Source: Sulfurovum sp. (GTDB lineage Bacteria; Campylobacterota; Campylobacteria; Campylobacterales; Sulfurovaceae). Taken from it: a stretch of DNA of 6,711 bases. The notes under the pieces are model-generated. The model made no database searches. It saw only the letters and a program-made list of their open reading frames with translations, and was not told where the DNA came from. The DNA lies in contig DAOUPF010000073.1 in assembly GCA_030626265.1 (NCBI GenBank), positions 1 through 6,711 on the forward strand. Reading direction: 5' to 3'. Below are positions 1 to 5,216 of this stretch, one piece after another; the first letter of the stretch is position 1, and each line of letters begins with the position of its first letter. A program made the translations under genes and the position numbers.

Positions 1-4
1 AAAT

Positions 5-11
5 AAAAAGG
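5..11 (+). promoter_or_regulatory. Ribosome binding site that supports a TTG start
   Basis: AAAAAGG lies nine bases upstream of the TTG at 21. No ATG or GTG lies between this site and the TTG, so it decides the start of the DedA-family gene. Confidence 0.6.
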
Positions 12-20
12 TATATCAAT

Positions 21-704
21 TTGAATAATTCAGACTTCTCAATAAAAGATTTAATCTTACTAATCCCAATGTTAGTATTAGGATATTTCGCATATGGCTT
101 TCTAAAAAATATCACTGGTATAGACAGCATATTGGTATTTATGAAAGAGTGGGAGTTTGTGGGCTACTTGATACTAGCATTTTTCTCTATGGGAGGATCA
201 CTTGTCTGGACTGTGGCAGCTGGTCTGGCTGCTTTCTTGGATGTGATGAATATATATGTAGCTCTGGGAGTTGGAATTGTATTTAACTACCTTGGTGATA
301 TGTTGCTGTTTTATCTAGGAAGATATCAGAAAAAAGATATCGAGCCATACTTCAAAAAACACAAACGTAAAATAGCACTCTCTATACTCATCATGCGTAA
401 ATACGGAGTATGGGCAATATTTATCCAAAAATTCCTCTATGGTATCAAAACACTAGTCCCTATATCCATGGCACTAGCAAAGTATGACTTTAAAAAGTTT
501 GGATTTTATAATATATTCGCAAGTATTTTCTTTGTCTCTGTTATCATGCTCGGAAGTTTTTATGCAGGAGAGAGTATCCAAGCTATCTTTGTCAAAAGTG
601 AAGGATACCCATGGTTCGTATATCCAGCAGTACTTTTAGGGTTTGTAGCTCTTATCTGGTTTGCTATGGAACAGATGACAAAGAAGAGGGTGAAGAAAAA
701 GTAG
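21..704 (+). CDS. DedA/VTT-family inner-membrane protein
   Basis: This 227-residue polytopic membrane protein belongs to the DedA (SNARE-associated/VTT) family. Characterised members act as flippases or transporters affecting lipid trafficking and membrane energetics; the substrate here is unknown. Hydrophobic segments lie at about residues 10-28, 46-72, 78-99, 160-182 and 197-216. The family pattern is visible in the GDMLLFYLGR stretch (92-101) and in FIQKFLYGIKTLVPI (134-148), followed by a Phe/Asn-rich segment. The C-terminus is Lys-rich (KKRVKKK) and probably cytoplasmic. The start is TTG at 21, chosen because AAAAAGG (5-11) sits nine bases upstream; the frame stays open to the window edge, so a start further upstream cannot be excluded, and the first internal Met is residue 17, inside the first helix. 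The Arg residues usual in the second motif are Lys here (K137, K143). It converges on the aminotransferase gene. Confidence 0.85.
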   Translation: MNNSDFSIKDLILLIPMLVLGYFAYGFLKNITGIDSILVFMKEWEFVGYLILAFFSMGGSLVWTVAAGLAAFLDVMNIYVALGVGIVFNYLGDMLLFYLGRYQKKDIEPYFKKHKRKIALSILIMRKYGVWAIFIQKFLYGIKTLVPISMALAKYDFKKFGFYNIFASIFFVSVIMLGSFYAGESIQAIFVKSEGYPWFVYPAVLLGFVALIWFAMEQMTKKRVKKK

Positions 705-718
705 AGAGTCTATTTCTT
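696..718 (+). terminator. Weak hairpin over the stop codon of the DedA gene
   Basis: Bases 699-705 pair with 709-715 (one G-T wobble) around a GAG loop. One mismatch and two more A-T pairs extend the stem. ACTTTT follows. The TAG stop (702-704) lies inside the left arm. The stem is AT-rich and the loop only three bases, so this is a weak terminator candidate. Confidence 0.35.
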
Positions 719-798
719 ACTTTTGCTAGTAAATGCTTTAGCTTCATTTGGGTCAGTATAGGCTTCTTGGTGGGACTAAAGTCTCCACTTATTATAGT

Positions 799-829
799 TC
801 TTTGTATAGCCTCAAGAGGTATACAAAGA
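799..829. terminator. Perfect 10-bp inverted repeat in the convergent intergenic region
   Basis: TCTTTGTATA (799-808) is exactly complementary to TATACAAAGA (820-829). CCT/AGG inside extends the stem past one bulged G (809), leaving a CAAG loop. Neither side has a run of T, so it is not a textbook intrinsic terminator. Its position between two converging genes suggests a bidirectional 3'-end structure or transcript-stabilising hairpin. Confidence 0.45.
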
Positions 830-837
830 TAGAAAAG

Positions 838-858
838 AGAAGTAGAGTATCTACTTCT
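838..858 (-). terminator. Hairpin terminator candidate of the aminotransferase gene
   Basis: AGAAGTAGA (838-846) and TCTACTTCT (850-858) are perfect complements around a three-base loop. The aminotransferase stop codon (853-851, minus strand) lies in the stem. Read on the minus strand, the hairpin is followed by a pyrimidine-rich CTTTTCTATCTTT stretch, as expected of an intrinsic terminator. The stem is short of GC, so efficiency is uncertain. Confidence 0.5.
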
Positions 859-2023
859 TGAACCCTTTCACAAACTTAGCAATTCGTCTGATTCCCTCAC
901 GGATAGTGACTATGTCAGTAGCAAATGAGAATCTAAAGTAACCCTCACTTCCAAATGCCATACCAGGAACTACTGCTACACCATACTCTGCTAGTAGGTC
1001 TTTAGAGAACTGCATAGAGTCATTGCTGATATCCTTGATGTTTATAAATAGATAGAAAGCACCATCTGGCTTGCTGACACTTAAACCTTCTATATCATTG
1101 ATAAGCTCTGCTGCTTCAGTAGCTCGTGCTTCAAATGCTTGACGCATAGTCTCAACGACTTCATCTACCTCTCCACTAAGAGCAGAGATTCCTGCTTTTT
1201 GTGCGATGGAGTTGATATTTGATGTGCTTTGAGACTGGAGTGAAGTCATCTTGGCTATCAGCTCTTTGCTAGCACTTGCTAGATAGCCAAAACGCCAGCC
1301 TGTCATAGCCATAGACTTGCTCAAACCATTGATCGTGATAGTTCGCTGATACATATCTTCGCTCACACTAGCAACAGATGTGAATTTGACATCACCAAAT
1401 ACTAGCTTCTCATACATCTCATCACTTGCTACTATGACATTGGTTCCTTTGAGAACCTCTGCTATAGCCTCTAGTTCAGTTTTGCTATATACCGCCCCTG
1501 TTGGGTTGGATGGAGTAGTGAGGATTAGCATTTTGGTTTTTGGTGTGATAGCAGCTTTTAGTTGCATAGCTGAGATTTTGAATCCATTTCTATCATCTGT
1601 GTTGATGATAACAGGCTTGGCACCTGCATAGATGACTAGCTCTGGATATGTGACCCAGTATGGTGCTGGGATGATGACTTCATCACCCTTATCGAGCAGT
1701 GCTTGAGTGAGGTTAAACAGAGACTGCTTCGCTCCATTGCTGACTACTATCTGCTTTCTGTCGTATGTTATTCCGTTTTCTCTCTTTAGTTTGGCACTGA
1801 TAGCATCAAGTAGCTCAGGAATACCAGCAACTGGCGTGTACTTGGTGAATCCCTCATTGATTGCTTTTATTGCAGCATCTTTGATAGCTTGTGGTGTGTC
1901 AAAGTCTGGCTCTCCTGCGGAGAAACTTAGGATATCTTTGCCCTCAGCTTTGAGCTCAGCTGCTAGCATAGTGATTGCGATAGTCATAGAAGGGGATAGT
2001 GATTTGATTCGTTCTGATAACAT
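851..2023 (-). CDS. aspC: Class I PLP-dependent aspartate aminotransferase (class Ib type)
   Basis: This 390-residue cytoplasmic enzyme is predicted to transfer the amino group between aspartate and 2-oxoglutarate; class Ib relatives can also aminate prephenate. Visible family features, numbered from the chosen start: GEPDFDTP (37-44), PYWVTYPE (121-128), SNPTG with PLP-contacting Asn173, SDEMY with Asp201 and Tyr204, the Schiff-base lysine Lys236 in LSKSMAMTGWRFGY, and the substrate-carboxylate Arg364 in YFRFSFA. SPSMT near the N-terminus and NGAKQSLFN (Lys99) fit the class Ib signature. The start is ATG at 2023: AAAAGG lies seven bases upstream and the protein begins with the typical LSERIKSLSPS. 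An in-frame upstream start at 2062 would add 13 untypical hydrophobic residues and has no such site. The gene is complete, of normal length, and divergent from the DUF445 gene. The choice between aspartate, prephenate or another acceptor is not settled; aspB would be an equally fair symbol. Confidence 0.92.
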   Translation of the reverse strand: MLSERIKSLSPSMTIAITMLAAELKAEGKDILSFSAGEPDFDTPQAIKDAAIKAINEGFTKYTPVAGIPELLDAISAKLKRENGITYDRKQIVVSNGAKQSLFNLTQALLDKGDEVIIPAPYWVTYPELVIYAGAKPVIINTDDRNGFKISAMQLKAAITPKTKMLILTTPSNPTGAVYSKTELEAIAEVLKGTNVIVASDEMYEKLVFGDVKFTSVASVSEDMYQRTITINGLSKSMAMTGWRFGYLASASKELIAKMTSLQSQSTSNINSIAQKAGISALSGEVDEVVETMRQAFEARATEAAELINDIEGLSVSKPDGAFYLFINIKDISNDSMQFSKDLLAEYGVAVVPGMAFGSEGYFRFSFATDIVTIREGIRRIAKFVKGFKK

Positions 2024-2062
2024 GATAAACCTTTTGTAATATATTATGATGAAATTGTACAA
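2024..2062 (-). promoter_or_regulatory. Candidate promoter and ribosome binding site of the aminotransferase gene
   Basis: On the minus strand TACAAT (2059-2054) is a plausible -10 box. It would give a leader of roughly 24 bases, ending in ACAAAAGG and the ATG at 2023. No convincing -35 is visible, which is usual for this phylum. The box is not a perfect consensus. Confidence 0.35.
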
Positions 2063-2070
2063 TAAGATAA

Positions 2071-2103
2071 TTTTAGCTTGGGTATAATTGCATCAAAAAA
2101 GAG
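2071..2103 (+). promoter_or_regulatory. Promoter and leader of the DUF445 gene
   Basis: TTGGGTATAAT (2078-2088) is a strong epsilonproteobacterial -10 element (TATAAT at 2083-2088) preceded by the T-rich TTTTAGC. Transcription would begin near 2095, leaving a leader of about 16 bases with AAAGAG (2098-2103) before the ATG at 2111. This rules out the longer reading frame from TTG 2078, since that codon is part of the promoter. Confidence 0.65.
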
Positions 2104-2110
2104 TATAACA

Positions 2111-2818
2111 ATGATAAACAAATCAAAAGTGACAGACTTTATAGCTATTTTGCTGATATTAGCAGCCTATCTCTCTCCTGATCAATATCACAAGATACTG
2201 CTCTTTACAGGGCTTTTTGCACTCTCTGGAGCTATCACCAATCAGCTAGCAATCCATATGCTGTTTGAAAAAGTACCACTACTTTATGGTTCTGGCGTGA
2301 TAGAGAAGAATTTTGAACGATTCAAAGAGTCTATCCGTTCTATGATAATGCTACAGTTTTTTACAAAAGATAAGCTAGATGCTTTTTTCCAAAATGAAGA
2401 GCAGAAGATGGACCTCTCTCCTCTGGTAGAGTCAGCAGACTTCACCCCAGCCTTTGATGCACTCTCTCAGAGTATTATGGAGTCAAAATTTGGCTCTATG
2501 GTTCAAATGCTTGGTGGAGCATCTGCACTAGAACCCCTCAGAGAGTCATTTAGTGCCAAGCTCAAAGGGGCAGTAAGCTCTATAGTAAGCTCTGATACCT
2601 TTAGAACTCAACTGGATCATCATCTGGTACACTCATCTCTAAGTGGTGATTTGATAGACCGCATAGAGTCACTGGTAACTAAGAGACTAGATGAACTAAG
2701 CCCAAAAATGGTCAAAGATTTGGTACAAGACCTTATACATGAACATCTAGGTTGGCTTGTAGTTTGGGGTGGTGTTTTTGGTGGACTAATTGGGCTTGTC
2801 TCTTCATTTTTTGTATAG
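2111..2818 (+). CDS. DUF445-family (YheB-like) membrane protein
   Basis: This 235-residue protein matches the DUF445 family, whose molecular function is not established. Two hydrophobic segments sit near the N-terminus (about 8-22 and 28-47) and include the family hallmark GAITNQLAIHMLFEKVPLLYGSGVI (about 40-64). A long, mostly helical soluble middle follows (about 65-210). The C-terminus carries the second hallmark, HLGWLVVWGGVFGGLIGL, as a final membrane segment. Both ends are therefore membrane-anchored with a helical loop between. The ATG at 2111 was preferred over TTG 2078 because the latter lies in the promoter -10 region; AAAGAG precedes it by seven bases. The gene is divergently transcribed from the aminotransferase across an 87-base gap and appears monocistronic. 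A 12-base palindrome (2814-2825) covers the stop codon, but no T-run follows it. Confidence 0.85.
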   Translation: MINKSKVTDFIAILLILAAYLSPDQYHKILLFTGLFALSGAITNQLAIHMLFEKVPLLYGSGVIEKNFERFKESIRSMIMLQFFTKDKLDAFFQNEEQKMDLSPLVESADFTPAFDALSQSIMESKFGSMVQMLGGASALEPLRESFSAKLKGAVSSIVSSDTFRTQLDHHLVHSSLSGDLIDRIESLVTKRLDELSPKMVKDLVQDLIHEHLGWLVVWGGVFGGLIGLVSSFFV

Positions 2819-2871
2819 TACTATATATGGAAGTGTAGACTTACATCAATGCAAACAGCACTCTATATATA

Positions 2872-2934
2872 TTAATTCAGCCCCACTTTATGCCCTCATG
2901 ATACAATGATAAAAACCAATCATTAGCCAAAGGA
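2872..2934 (+). promoter_or_regulatory. Promoter, leader and ribosome binding site of unit A
   Basis: TACAAT (2902-2907) is the likely -10 box, followed by ATAAAAACCAAT, then AAAGGA (2929-2934) six bases before the GTG at 2941. The same order recurs at 4238-4298: TTAATT(T)CAG, CCTCAT, TACAAT, ATAAAAACCAA, CATT, AAAGGAT. Conservation of this non-coding block between the two copies is the main support. Confidence 0.55.
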
Positions 2935-2940
2935 TTCCTT

Positions 2941-3837
2941 GTGTTAAGATTTTCTACTATTATTATAATCTCTCTGCATGCAAGCTTAGTACTTTTTACT
3001 GCGTGTGGTAGTGGGTCTGATATAATAGTAGAACAAAATACAAGTGTTAGCTCTAGTAGTGACAACACCACAGATGACTCTGATGATAACACCACCACTC
3101 CAACCATCACCCTAAAAACCCTTACGCTCACAGTAGATAAACACATACTAAACAAAGATGAGAACACTACAATAAAAGTCATAGCCACTTACTCAGACAA
3201 CAGTACAAAAGACATAACAGACACAGTAGAGTGGATAACAATCCCAAGTGATAGCACAAAGATAACCAACACCACTCTAACAGCCCTAAAAGACAAAACC
3301 ACCACACTAAAAGCAAAACTAAACAATACTCTATCCAATGAGATAAATCTAGCTATCACATGGACAGTAAATGGGCATACTCTGCCACCAGAGCCTGATA
3401 AAGCTCTCAATGACTCTACGCTACTGGGGATTGATGTAAATGACAATGGGGTTAGGGATGATGTGGAGAGGTGGATATATGAGGAGTATAAGGATAAACA
3501 TCCTATACATGTGGATATTGCGATGCAGGCTGGGAGAGCGTATAAACTTGTATTGGAGACTCCTGAGAGGGCTAAGGAGATTCATGGTGAAATTGATAGA
3601 GCTATGTATTGTCAAATGTATTATGAATTAGATGCAGATGAGTTTAATGAACCTCTTTTAATCAAAGAAAATATATTGAACGAAGATTTTAGAAGTAAAA
3701 TTTATTTTAATACAAGAGAACGAATGGATGCTTATGACCAATACGATGCTTTGTTGAGTGGAAATAGCTATACACTGCTCGAACCTGCAGAAGAGAAAAA
3801 AGCATGTGACTTTAACACATCAAAATATGAGGAGTAA
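2941..3837 (+). CDS. Lipoprotein A with Ig-like domain and EF-hand-like loop
   Basis: This is a 298-residue predicted lipoprotein of no named family that I recognise. A hydrophobic signal ends in the lipobox LFTAC (Cys22); the mature N-terminus starts C-G-S, without Asp at +2, which favours the outer membrane. Residues 35-53 form a Ser/Thr/Asp/Asn linker. Residues 54-145 resemble a bacterial Ig-like (Big_2) fold, with the typical ATYSDNSTKDIT strand. Residues 165-176 (DVNDNGVRDDVE) fit a 12-position EF-hand calcium loop. The C-terminal domain (177-298) has two cysteines, 224 and 289, conserved in the second copy. GTG is the start: AAAGGA is six bases upstream and the second copy has ATG at the aligned place. 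The end overlaps the ribosome binding site of the broken hydrolase gene. Base composition flips from C-rich to G-rich near 3420. It could be an anchor, activator or inhibitor of the hydrolase. Confidence 0.85.
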   Translation: MLRFSTIIIISLHASLVLFTACGSGSDIIVEQNTSVSSSSDNTTDDSDDNTTTPTITLKTLTLTVDKHILNKDENTTIKVIATYSDNSTKDITDTVEWITIPSDSTKITNTTLTALKDKTTTLKAKLNNTLSNEINLAITWTVNGHTLPPEPDKALNDSTLLGIDVNDNGVRDDVERWIYEEYKDKHPIHVDIAMQAGRAYKLVLETPERAKEIHGEIDRAMYCQMYYELDADEFNEPLLIKENILNEDFRSKIYFNTRERMDAYDQYDALLSGNSYTLLEPAEEKKACDFNTSKYEE

Positions 3838-3840
3838 ATG

Positions 3841-4089
3841 ATGAAAAAATTATTTTTACTCTTTATATTTTTATCGTCTTTTCCATTTTCTGCTATAGAT
3901 GAGTGCAAAACAGATGTTTATTTTGGAAATGGGATTCTAACAAAGCAACAAATAGCAATACGCAATGCAGGTATTTTAAGAAAGGCAATTAAGCAAAGAC
4001 TTGGTATCGACTATTACAATCAAAGTATTGGCAAAGTAGATTACGCCTATAACCGTTCTAATGGAACTATCAAGCTTAGGGTCTGGTGA
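3841..4089 (+). pseudogene. Truncated hydrolase of unit A (N-terminal remnant)
   Basis: This 82-residue reading frame is the homologue of the first quarter of the hydrolase at 5217-6095. It keeps the signal peptide (FLSSFPFSA), the IDECKTDVYF stretch, NGILT, GIDYYN, and IGKVDYAYNR. Over about 77 residues the two are roughly 60% identical. Similarity stops after NGTI; the next residues, KLRVW and stop, are encoded by the left arm of a 97-bp palindromic element. The catalytic Ser, Asp and His regions are missing, and none of the three frames from 4090 to 4248 resumes the homology, so a simple frameshift is ruled out. Start: ATG 3841 has the same six-base spacing from GAGGAG (3829-3834) as the intact copy; ATG 3838 is possible but too close. 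A short secreted peptide could still be made, but no enzyme. Confidence 0.8.
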
Positions 4090-4172
4090 TGTAAACATAC
4101 TTTTATATAAAAATAACAGCTCTGAAATTACTAAAACAAAAGTATAAGTTTGTTTTCGTCACCTGACCCTAA
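4076..4172. mobile_element. 97-bp imperfect palindrome, MITE- or REP-like
   Basis: The left end TTAGGGTCTGGTGATG (from 4076) pairs with the right end CGTCACCTGACCCTAA (to 4172). Over 21 positions the arms show two mismatches and one wobble. TACTTTT (4098-4104) and AAAAGTA (4138-4144) extend the stem inward past an asymmetric loop. There is no coding capacity inside. It begins exactly where the hydrolase homology ends, and its left arm supplies the TGA stop of the remnant gene. No clear target-site duplication is visible. It could be a non-autonomous element mobilised by a transposase elsewhere in the genome, or one end structure left after deletion of a larger element. I could not assign it to a named family. 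Confidence 0.6.
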
Positions 4173-4237
4173 AAGGGAATGTGGGTGTGGTTGGATTTGG
4201 TTTGTTTCTTTTTATTAGTGCAATATTGTGATTATAG
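4173..4237. other. AT-rich spacer between the palindrome and unit B
   Basis: This 65-base stretch has a G-rich half (GGGAATGTGGGTGTGG and on) followed by a T-rich run. It resembles neither the missing part of the hydrolase gene nor the sequence upstream of unit A. It may be what remains of the deleted segment. Nothing else is recognisable. Confidence 0.4.
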
Positions 4238-4298
4238 TTAATTTCAGCATCACCTCATAAATCTACAATATAATAAAAACCAACCATTCATAAAAGGA
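4238..4298 (+). promoter_or_regulatory. Promoter, leader and ribosome binding site of unit B
   Basis: TACAAT (4264-4269) aligns with the -10 candidate of unit A. An overlapping TATAAT (4269-4274) exists only in this copy and could make it the stronger promoter. ATAAAAACCAAC follows, then AAAGGA (4293-4298) six bases before the ATG at 4305. Confidence 0.6.
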
Positions 4299-4304
4299 TG
4301 CTCA

Positions 4305-5213
4305 ATGTTCAGACTCTCTACACTCACAGGAATAATCTTACTCTCTATGGCTTCTATGCTTTTTACTGCTTGTAGCAGTAGTAGTAAAGTGGATACCAAT
4401 ACTACAATAGAAGATAATGCTACAACAAGCGGAGGAAACAATGATGACAACTCAACAGCAGGTGGAGATGATGACAATACCATCACCCTAAAATCCCTTA
4501 CTCTCACAGTAGATAAACAAACACTAAACAGAGATGAGAATACTACTCTAAAAGTCATAGCAACTTACTCAGACAACAGCACAAAAGACATAACAGACCA
4601 AGTCACATGGATAACAATCCCAAGTGATAGCACAAAGATAACCAACACCACCCTAACAGCACTCCAAGACAAAGCCACTACACTAAAAGCAAAACTAAAC
4701 AACACCCTATCAAACGAGATAAACCTAGCTATCACATGGACAGTAAACGGACATACACTGCCACCTGCGCCTGATAAGGCTCTCAATGACTCTACGCTAT
4801 TAGGTATAGATGTAAACAATAACAATGTGAGGGATGATGTGGAGAGGTGGATATATGATAAATACAAAGATAAACACCCTATACATATAGATATTGGGAT
4901 GCAGGCAGGTAGGGCTTATAAACTTGTGTTGGAGACTCCTGAGAGGGCTAAGGAGATTCATAAAACAGTTAGTTCATCATTGTCATGTGAAGCATATTAT
5001 CAAATATATGCAAAATATTTTAATGAACCTTTACTTGTCAATCAAGATGTAGTAACAAAATACTTTAGAAAAAAAATATACTTTAACACAACAGAAAGAA
5101 AGAGAACTTATCTGCAATACGATAAATTGCTTAGTGGAGATACTTACACTCTTCCGAAACTTAAAGAAAAAAAAGCTTTATGTGATTTTAATGTCACTAA
5201 GTATGAGGAGTAG
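4305..5213 (+). CDS. Lipoprotein B with Ig-like domain and EF-hand-like loop
   Basis: This 302-residue predicted lipoprotein is the paralogue of the one at 2941-3837. The lipobox is LFTAC (Cys23), followed by CSSSS. The linker (about 37-58) is rich in Asn, Asp, Gly and Thr and differs from copy A in sequence and length. The Ig-like domain spans about 58-149. The EF-hand-like loop (169-180, DVNNNNVRDDVE) keeps the Asp, Asn and Glu ligand positions, but the usual Gly at position 6 is Asn174. Cys228 and Cys293 match the pair in copy A and may form a disulfide. From residue 59 to 219 it is about 90% identical to copy A; after that only about 49%, although FNEPLL, KIYFNT, LLSG, CDFN and KYEE are kept. 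The gene overlaps the hydrolase's ribosome binding site, so the two are almost certainly co-translated. Function is unknown; a partner or inhibitor of the hydrolase is the natural hypothesis. Confidence 0.87.
   Translation: MFRLSTLTGIILLSMASMLFTACSSSSKVDTNTTIEDNATTSGGNNDDNSTAGGDDDNTITLKSLTLTVDKQTLNRDENTTLKVIATYSDNSTKDITDQVTWITIPSDSTKITNTTLTALQDKATTLKAKLNNTLSNEINLAITWTVNGHTLPPAPDKALNDSTLLGIDVNNNNVRDDVERWIYDKYKDKHPIHIDIGMQAGRAYKLVLETPERAKEIHKTVSSSLSCEAYYQIYAKYFNEPLLVNQDVVTKYFRKKIYFNTTERKRTYLQYDKLLSGDTYTLPKLKEKKALCDFNVTKYEE
5205..5210 (+). promoter_or_regulatory. Ribosome binding site of the hydrolase inside the lipoprotein gene
   Basis: GAGGAG encodes the last two Glu residues of lipoprotein B and sits six bases before ATG 5217. 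The same arrangement (GAGGAG at 3829-3834) is kept in unit A, which indicates translational coupling of the pair and supports ATG 3841 as the start there. Confidence 0.7.
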
Positions 5214-5216
5214 AAG

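Larger units (their letters stand above)
2872..4070 (+). repeat. Unit A of a tandemly duplicated lipoprotein-hydrolase cassette
   Basis: This unit resembles 4238-5450 in promoter, leader, lipoprotein gene and the first 77 or so codons of the hydrolase gene. The repeat period is about 1,364-1,376 bases. Similarity is highest, about 88% at base level with no gaps, between 3103-3585 and 4479-4961. It ends abruptly near 4070, where the palindromic element begins. Confidence 0.85.

Noticed and set aside
611..832. 73-codon plus-strand reading frame overlapping the end of the DedA gene
   Set aside because: It overlaps a clear membrane protein in another frame, has no ribosome binding site, and its last part crosses the intergenic hairpins.
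1380..2039. Plus-strand open frames opposite the aminotransferase gene
   Set aside because: They are antisense shadows of a well-conserved enzyme; their products are low-complexity Ser/Leu/Ile chains without family features.
2814..2880. 12-base palindrome over the DUF445 stop and nearby ATAT runs as a terminator
   Set aside because: The palindrome has no room for a loop and no T-run follows. The ATAT runs pair only trivially.
2877..3615. Minus-strand open frames opposite lipoprotein A, with counterparts opposite lipoprotein B (4250-4867)
   Set aside because: Their similarity between copies follows from the duplicated sense genes. They have no start signals, and their composition is the reverse complement of Thr/Asn/Lys codons.
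4076..4172. Palindrome as an ordinary intrinsic terminator of unit A
   Set aside because: The arms are long, lie almost 100 bases apart, and no T-run follows the right arm. A mobile repeat explains the homology break better.
4090..4248. Continuation of the truncated hydrolase in another frame after the stop
   Set aside because: None of the three frames contains residues resembling the missing part (LLESLLQKIDG, AHSQG or HAFTFYM), so neither frameshift nor stop read-through would restore it.
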